Origin: JAGLCY01 sp965363725
Lineage (GTDB): Bacteria; Krumholzibacteriota; Krumholzibacteriia; LZORAL124-64-63
Reading direction: 5' to 3'
Assembly (NCBI GenBank): GCA_965363725.1
Contig: CBDTUS010000142.1
Location: 1 to 9,880 of the forward strand
Length of the DNA: 9,880 bases
The notes below the pieces were generated by a model. The model saw only the letters and a program-made list of their open reading frames with translations. It was not told the DNA's origin and did no database searches. The translations under genes were made by a program, and so were the position numbers. Below are positions 7,265 through 9,880 of the stretch, in pieces. Position 1 is the stretch's first letter. Every line of letters starts with the position of its first letter.

Positions 7265-7989
7265 GGTCCGGATCCGCCGGGAAACCCGATGGGGATCAAA
7301 GGCCCGCCCAGAAAATAAGCCACGCCGTCCACGATCAGGATTAATCCCAACAGGATGAACAGGACCATTACCAGACGCTTGCCCCAGCTGTCGAAAAATC
7401 CCTGGATGGCTTTCATGACCGCATCCATCCGCTGCCCCAGCAGGGCGCGCAGCAGAACGATGGCCGTCAGGGGAAGCACGAAAATCATCACGTAATAGAC
7501 CACCGCCATCACGGCGTCGGAGGTCGGCGGGTCCGCCTGCGCGATCCGGTCCGCGGCTGCGAAGTATGGCAAAGCCCCAGGGAATCCCACCACATTCATC
7601 AGGAAACCGAAACCGAAGGCGGAAGCGGGAGTCACGCCGGATTGAAGCTCCCGCCCGCCGCTTTTGCTCTGGCGTTTTTCAACGATGCGCAGGCCGAAAA
7701 CGAGCATGACCAGACCAACCAGGACCTGCACCGCAAAGTCGGCCGGCTCGGGATTGTTCCAGCGATAATTGAACCAGGCGTTCAGGCGCATCAGGGCGGC
7801 GCTCAATCCGAACAAAAAGAGGAGGCACATGATCAGGTAGGAAATGAATAGCCCCGCCAGGAAAGCGAAAGCAGTACCGAAGGGACGCTTGCCGGCCAGG
7901 ATGGTGGCCAGCGGCACGAGCCCCAGCGGTGTGATGGAGGCGCTGTCGATGAGTGCGATCGGGGTCAAAACGGTCAAGAGCTCGAACAT
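7252..7989 (-). CDS. Six-helix membrane protein, LysE/GAP-like transporter family (tentative)
   Basis: 245 residues and strongly hydrophobic. Membrane segments lie at about 5-30, 38-66, 86-104, 122-144, 158-183 and 207-230. A charged loop (about 104-118, EKRQSKSGG) separates the third and fourth helices. The first helix carries LTPIALIDSASITPLGL and the fourth MNVVGFPGALPY, where Pro/Gly breaks recall the two-repeat layout of the LysE superfamily. The closest fit in my memory is the GAP/sulfolipid-addressing (SfLAP) branch, linked in mycobacteria to moving glycolipids to the surface. The helix layout is clear; the family is a moderate guess and the cargo unknown. It is the last gene of the - strand block, 58 bp after the small unknown gene, and a GGGGA stretch just before ATG 7989 may serve as a weak ribosome binding site. 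The end overlaps the decarboxylase gene on the other strand. Confidence 0.6.
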   Translation of the reverse strand: MFELLTVLTPIALIDSASITPLGLVPLATILAGKRPFGTAFAFLAGLFISYLIMCLLFLFGLSAALMRLNAWFNYRWNNPEPADFAVQVLVGLVMLVFGLRIVEKRQSKSGGRELQSGVTPASAFGFGFLMNVVGFPGALPYFAAADRIAQADPPTSDAVMAVVYYVMIFVLPLTAIVLLRALLGQRMDAVMKAIQGFFDSWGKRLVMVLFILLGLILIVDGVAYFLGGPLIPIGFPGGSGPQSM

Positions 7990-8047
7990 GGATTCCCCGT
8001 CGAGGTGATTGATTATCTCTCTTGTTCCGGTTTAACAGCCTTTCCCC

Positions 8048-8353
8048 TCAGGGGCAACCGTCCATTTCATGCAGGCAGGTCATCTGCCGTAGATGGGCCA
8101 GGGCTTCCTCCTTCGTCTTGCCGGTGGCCGTCTCGAATTCCTTGCCGCGTTCGGCAGACGCCGACCAGGTCAGGCCACAGTGTACCTGCCAGTCGTCGGT
8201 GAGCATCGCCTGCAACTCCGGGTTGGATTTGCTACCACACTCCCGGCTCAGCGTGATGATGGTCTGGAAGACCGTGCGCAGGACTTCCAGGTTATCCGCG
8301 GAAGCCTCCAGATCGTCAGGCATTTCGATCTGGATGCTGCATTTCTCGCTCAT
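8048..8353 (-). CDS. Small hypothetical protein (101 aa)
   Basis: I do not recognise this protein. It is 101 residues and soluble, with no signal peptide or membrane segment. The middle (about 15-40) looks helical, and five cysteines are spread along it, two of them close to the C-terminus (TCLHEMDGCP). GGGGAGG three bases before ATG 8353 is a strong ribosome binding site and supports it as a real gene. It lies 18 bp after the Kbl-type synthase and is probably cotranscribed with it. The long frame on the opposite strand here is a shadow of the synthase region. Metal binding through the cysteines is possible but unproven. Confidence 0.65.
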   Translation of the reverse strand: MSEKCSIQIEMPDDLEASADNLEVLRTVFQTIITLSRECGSKSNPELQAMLTDDWQVHCGLTWSASAERGKEFETATGKTKEEALAHLRQMTCLHEMDGCP

Positions 8354-8371
8354 GATCCTCCCCTTCCCGAC

Positions 8372-9619
8372 TCAGAGTCCGTACAACTCCTTGATCTCTT
8401 TCTTGGACTTGCCCAGGATGCCGTACTTGTCCCCTACCTTGGCGAAGGCTTCCAGACCCTTCTCCAGATGATGCTGATCATGCGCCGCCGAAAGCTGGGT
8501 GCGGATGCGCGCCTGCCCCTTGCCGACGACAGGGAAGAAGAAACCGACCACGAAGATCCCCTCGTCGTACAGGTCGCGGGCCATGTCCTGGGCCAGCTTG
8601 GCGTTGTAGAGCATCACCGGCACGATGGGGCTGTCGCCGGGCTTGATGTCCAGCCCCATCTTCTCCAGGCCCGCCCGCCAGAACTTCGTGTTCCACTCCA
8701 GCTTGTCGCGCCGTTCGGTGGTCGCCGAAATGAGATCCAGCACCTTGATCGCGCCCGACACGATGACCGGGGCCACGGTGTTGGAGAACAGGTAGGGGCG
8801 CGCTTTCTGGCGGCACAGTTCGACGAGCTCCTTGCGCCCGCTCACGCAGCCGCCGGAGGCGCCGCCCAGAGCCTTGCCCAGCGTGGTGGTGACGATGTCG
8901 ATCTGCCCCATCACCCCGCAGTGCTCGTGGGTTCCGCGGCCGGTCTTGCCGATGAAGCCCGAGGCGTGGGAGTCGTCGACGAACACCATGGCGTCGTACT
9001 TGTCGGCCAGGGCCACGATCTCGTCCAGCTTGGCCAGGTCGCCGTCCATGGAGAAAACCCCGTCGGTGATGATCAGCCGCGCGCGCTTGTCCTGGTGCTC
9101 CTGAAGCTTCTCTTCGAGGTGGTCCATGTTCGAATGCTTGTAGGTGTCGCGCATGGCCTTGCACAGCCGCATGCCGTCGACGATCGAGGCGTGCACCAGG
9201 CGGTCGGCGATCATGATGTCCTGCTCGTTCAGGATGGCCTCGAACACCCCCGCGTTGGCGTCCATGCAGGACGGAAACAGCAGGGTGTCTTCGGTGCCCA
9301 GGAACTCCGTCAACCGGTGTTCGAGGTGCCCGTGGATGTCTTGGGTGCCGCAGATGAAACGCACCGACGAAAGCCCGTAGCCCCGGGTGCCCAGGCCGAT
9401 GCGCGCCGCCTCGATGACCTCGGGGTGGCTGGATAGCCCCAGGTAGTTGTTGGCGCAGAAGTTGATGACCTTCTTGCCTTCGGCTCCGGCGGGGAATTCA
9501 ACCTCGATGTCCGCCGCCTGCGGGCTCTTGATCCAGCGCTCCTCCTTGAACAGCCCCGCTTCGCGGATACCGTCCAGTTCCTGGCTGAATGTCTCGCGTA
9601 ACGCCTTCGAGTATGCCAT
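8372..9619 (-). CDS. kbl: Kbl-type alpha-oxoamine synthase (2-amino-3-ketobutyrate CoA ligase / glycine C-acetyltransferase)
   Basis: 415 residues, a fold-type I PLP enzyme. It matches Kbl almost along its full length: GLFKEER near the N-terminus, NFCANNYLGL, SVRFICGTQD, DGVFSMDG, VDDSHASGF with Asp215 and His218, TLGKALGGASGG with Lys249, the PLP lysine, and KGQARIRTQLSAAH. Kbl cleaves 2-amino-3-ketobutyrate with CoA to glycine and acetyl-CoA in threonine breakdown, and the reverse condensation is also possible. The protein is slightly longer than the approximately 400 residues usual for Kbl, mainly through a basic tail (GKSKKEIKELYGL). AGGAAAGGG just before ATG 9619 supports the start. No threonine dehydrogenase, its normal partner, is seen here. 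Instead an acyl carrier protein gene lies 19 bp upstream, so an acyl-ACP substrate, as in serine palmitoyltransferase relatives, must be considered. Family placement is secure; the natural substrate is less so. Confidence 0.9.
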   Translation of the reverse strand: MAYSKALRETFSQELDGIREAGLFKEERWIKSPQAADIEVEFPAGAEGKKVINFCANNYLGLSSHPEVIEAARIGLGTRGYGLSSVRFICGTQDIHGHLEHRLTEFLGTEDTLLFPSCMDANAGVFEAILNEQDIMIADRLVHASIVDGMRLCKAMRDTYKHSNMDHLEEKLQEHQDKRARLIITDGVFSMDGDLAKLDEIVALADKYDAMVFVDDSHASGFIGKTGRGTHEHCGVMGQIDIVTTTLGKALGGASGGCVSGRKELVELCRQKARPYLFSNTVAPVIVSGAIKVLDLISATTERRDKLEWNTKFWRAGLEKMGLDIKPGDSPIVPVMLYNAKLAQDMARDLYDEGIFVVGFFFPVVGKGQARIRTQLSAAHDQHHLEKGLEAFAKVGDKYGILGKSKKEIKELYGL

Positions 9620-9638
9620 GACGTCCCTTTCCTTGTGG

Positions 9639-9880
9639 TCAGGCCTGCTTGAAGCGGTCCACCAGGGCCGCGATGCTGTTCACGGTGTCGAACGCCTCGG
9701 GGCTGGCGTCCGCGTCGGGAATCTGGATCTCGTATTTGTTCTCCAGGAACCGCTTGAGCGAGACCATGGAAAACGAATCGACGATGCCGCCACTGATCAG
9801 CTCGGTGTCGAAAGTGATCTCCTCGTCCTCGTCGTCCTCCAGGTATTCCTTGATCACGTAGTCGAGGATCGCCTGCTTGT
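9639..9880 (-). CDS. Acyl carrier protein, 5' end outside the window
   Basis: A small acidic four-helix carrier. GTG 9857 is in frame, but sensible coding continues upstream (KQAILDYVIKEYL) to the window edge, so the true start is probably just outside. The carrier serine is the codon at 9774-9776 in GGIVDSFSM, a DSF variant of the usual DSL motif. It would carry a 4'-phosphopantetheine arm that holds acyl chains as thioesters. A run of Asp/Glu (EDDEDEE) near the N-terminus and the C-terminal DTVNSIAALVDRF helix are typical. It lies 19 bp upstream of the Kbl-type synthase on the same strand, so the two are probably cotranscribed. It looks like a specialised ACP rather than the housekeeping fatty acid one, which usually sits next to fabF or fabD. 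That last point rests on context and is inference. Confidence 0.85.
   Translation of the reverse strand, partial: KQAILDYVIKEYLEDDEDEEITFDTELISGGIVDSFSMVSLKRFLENKYEIQIPDADASPEAFDTVNSIAALVDRFKQA

Noticed and set aside
8093..9436. Open frame of 447 codons on the + strand opposite the Kbl-type gene
   Set aside because: It lies across two convincing - strand genes and shows no domain, only shadow composition.

Overview
This is a GC-rich bacterial window with tightly packed genes in two converging blocks. Two exported proteins carry ordinary cleavable signal peptides, which fits a bacterium with an active envelope or periplasm. The style of the proteins (an HNH nuclease with a helical N-terminal half, a YwrD-like gamma-glutamyltransferase, envelope-type acyltransferase and NodB enzymes) reminds me of uncultivated FCB-type lineages such as Krumholzibacteriota or Eisenbacteria. 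That placement is a weak inference, because no phylogenetic marker gene is present.

Left end (1-1120): one HNH endonuclease gene on the + strand is split by a single-base frameshift at an A-run (485-491). Right of it lies a 107-bp spacer (1121-1227). This spacer holds a nested inverted repeat, one arm of which can pair with either of two partners, just upstream of the next gene's ribosome binding site.

Centre (1228-7264, + strand): five genes in a row, probably one operon with at most 15 bp between neighbours. They are a secreted gamma-glutamyltransferase, a secreted S9-type alpha/beta-hydrolase, a membrane-associated PlsC-like acyltransferase, a NodB polysaccharide deacetylase and a type III-fold PLP amino acid decarboxylase (ornithine/lysine type). 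The last three are joined by 4-base start/stop overlaps (GTGA, then ATGA), so their translation is probably coupled. The first two suggest breakdown of peptides or gamma-glutamyl compounds outside the cytoplasm. The last three suggest acylation, deacetylation and amine formation, perhaps in envelope chemistry, but the joint product is not evident.

Right end (9880-7252, - strand): an acyl carrier protein cut by the window edge is followed by a Kbl-type alpha-oxoamine synthase, a small protein of unknown function and a six-helix membrane protein of the LysE/GAP kind. A carrier protein next to a Kbl-type enzyme raises the possibility that the enzyme condenses an acyl-ACP with glycine or another amino acid, rather than only working in threonine breakdown. 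The two blocks meet tail to tail with a 13-bp overlap of coding ends at 7252-7264, and I see no terminator between them.

I found no tRNA, rRNA, CRISPR array, insertion sequence or attachment site.
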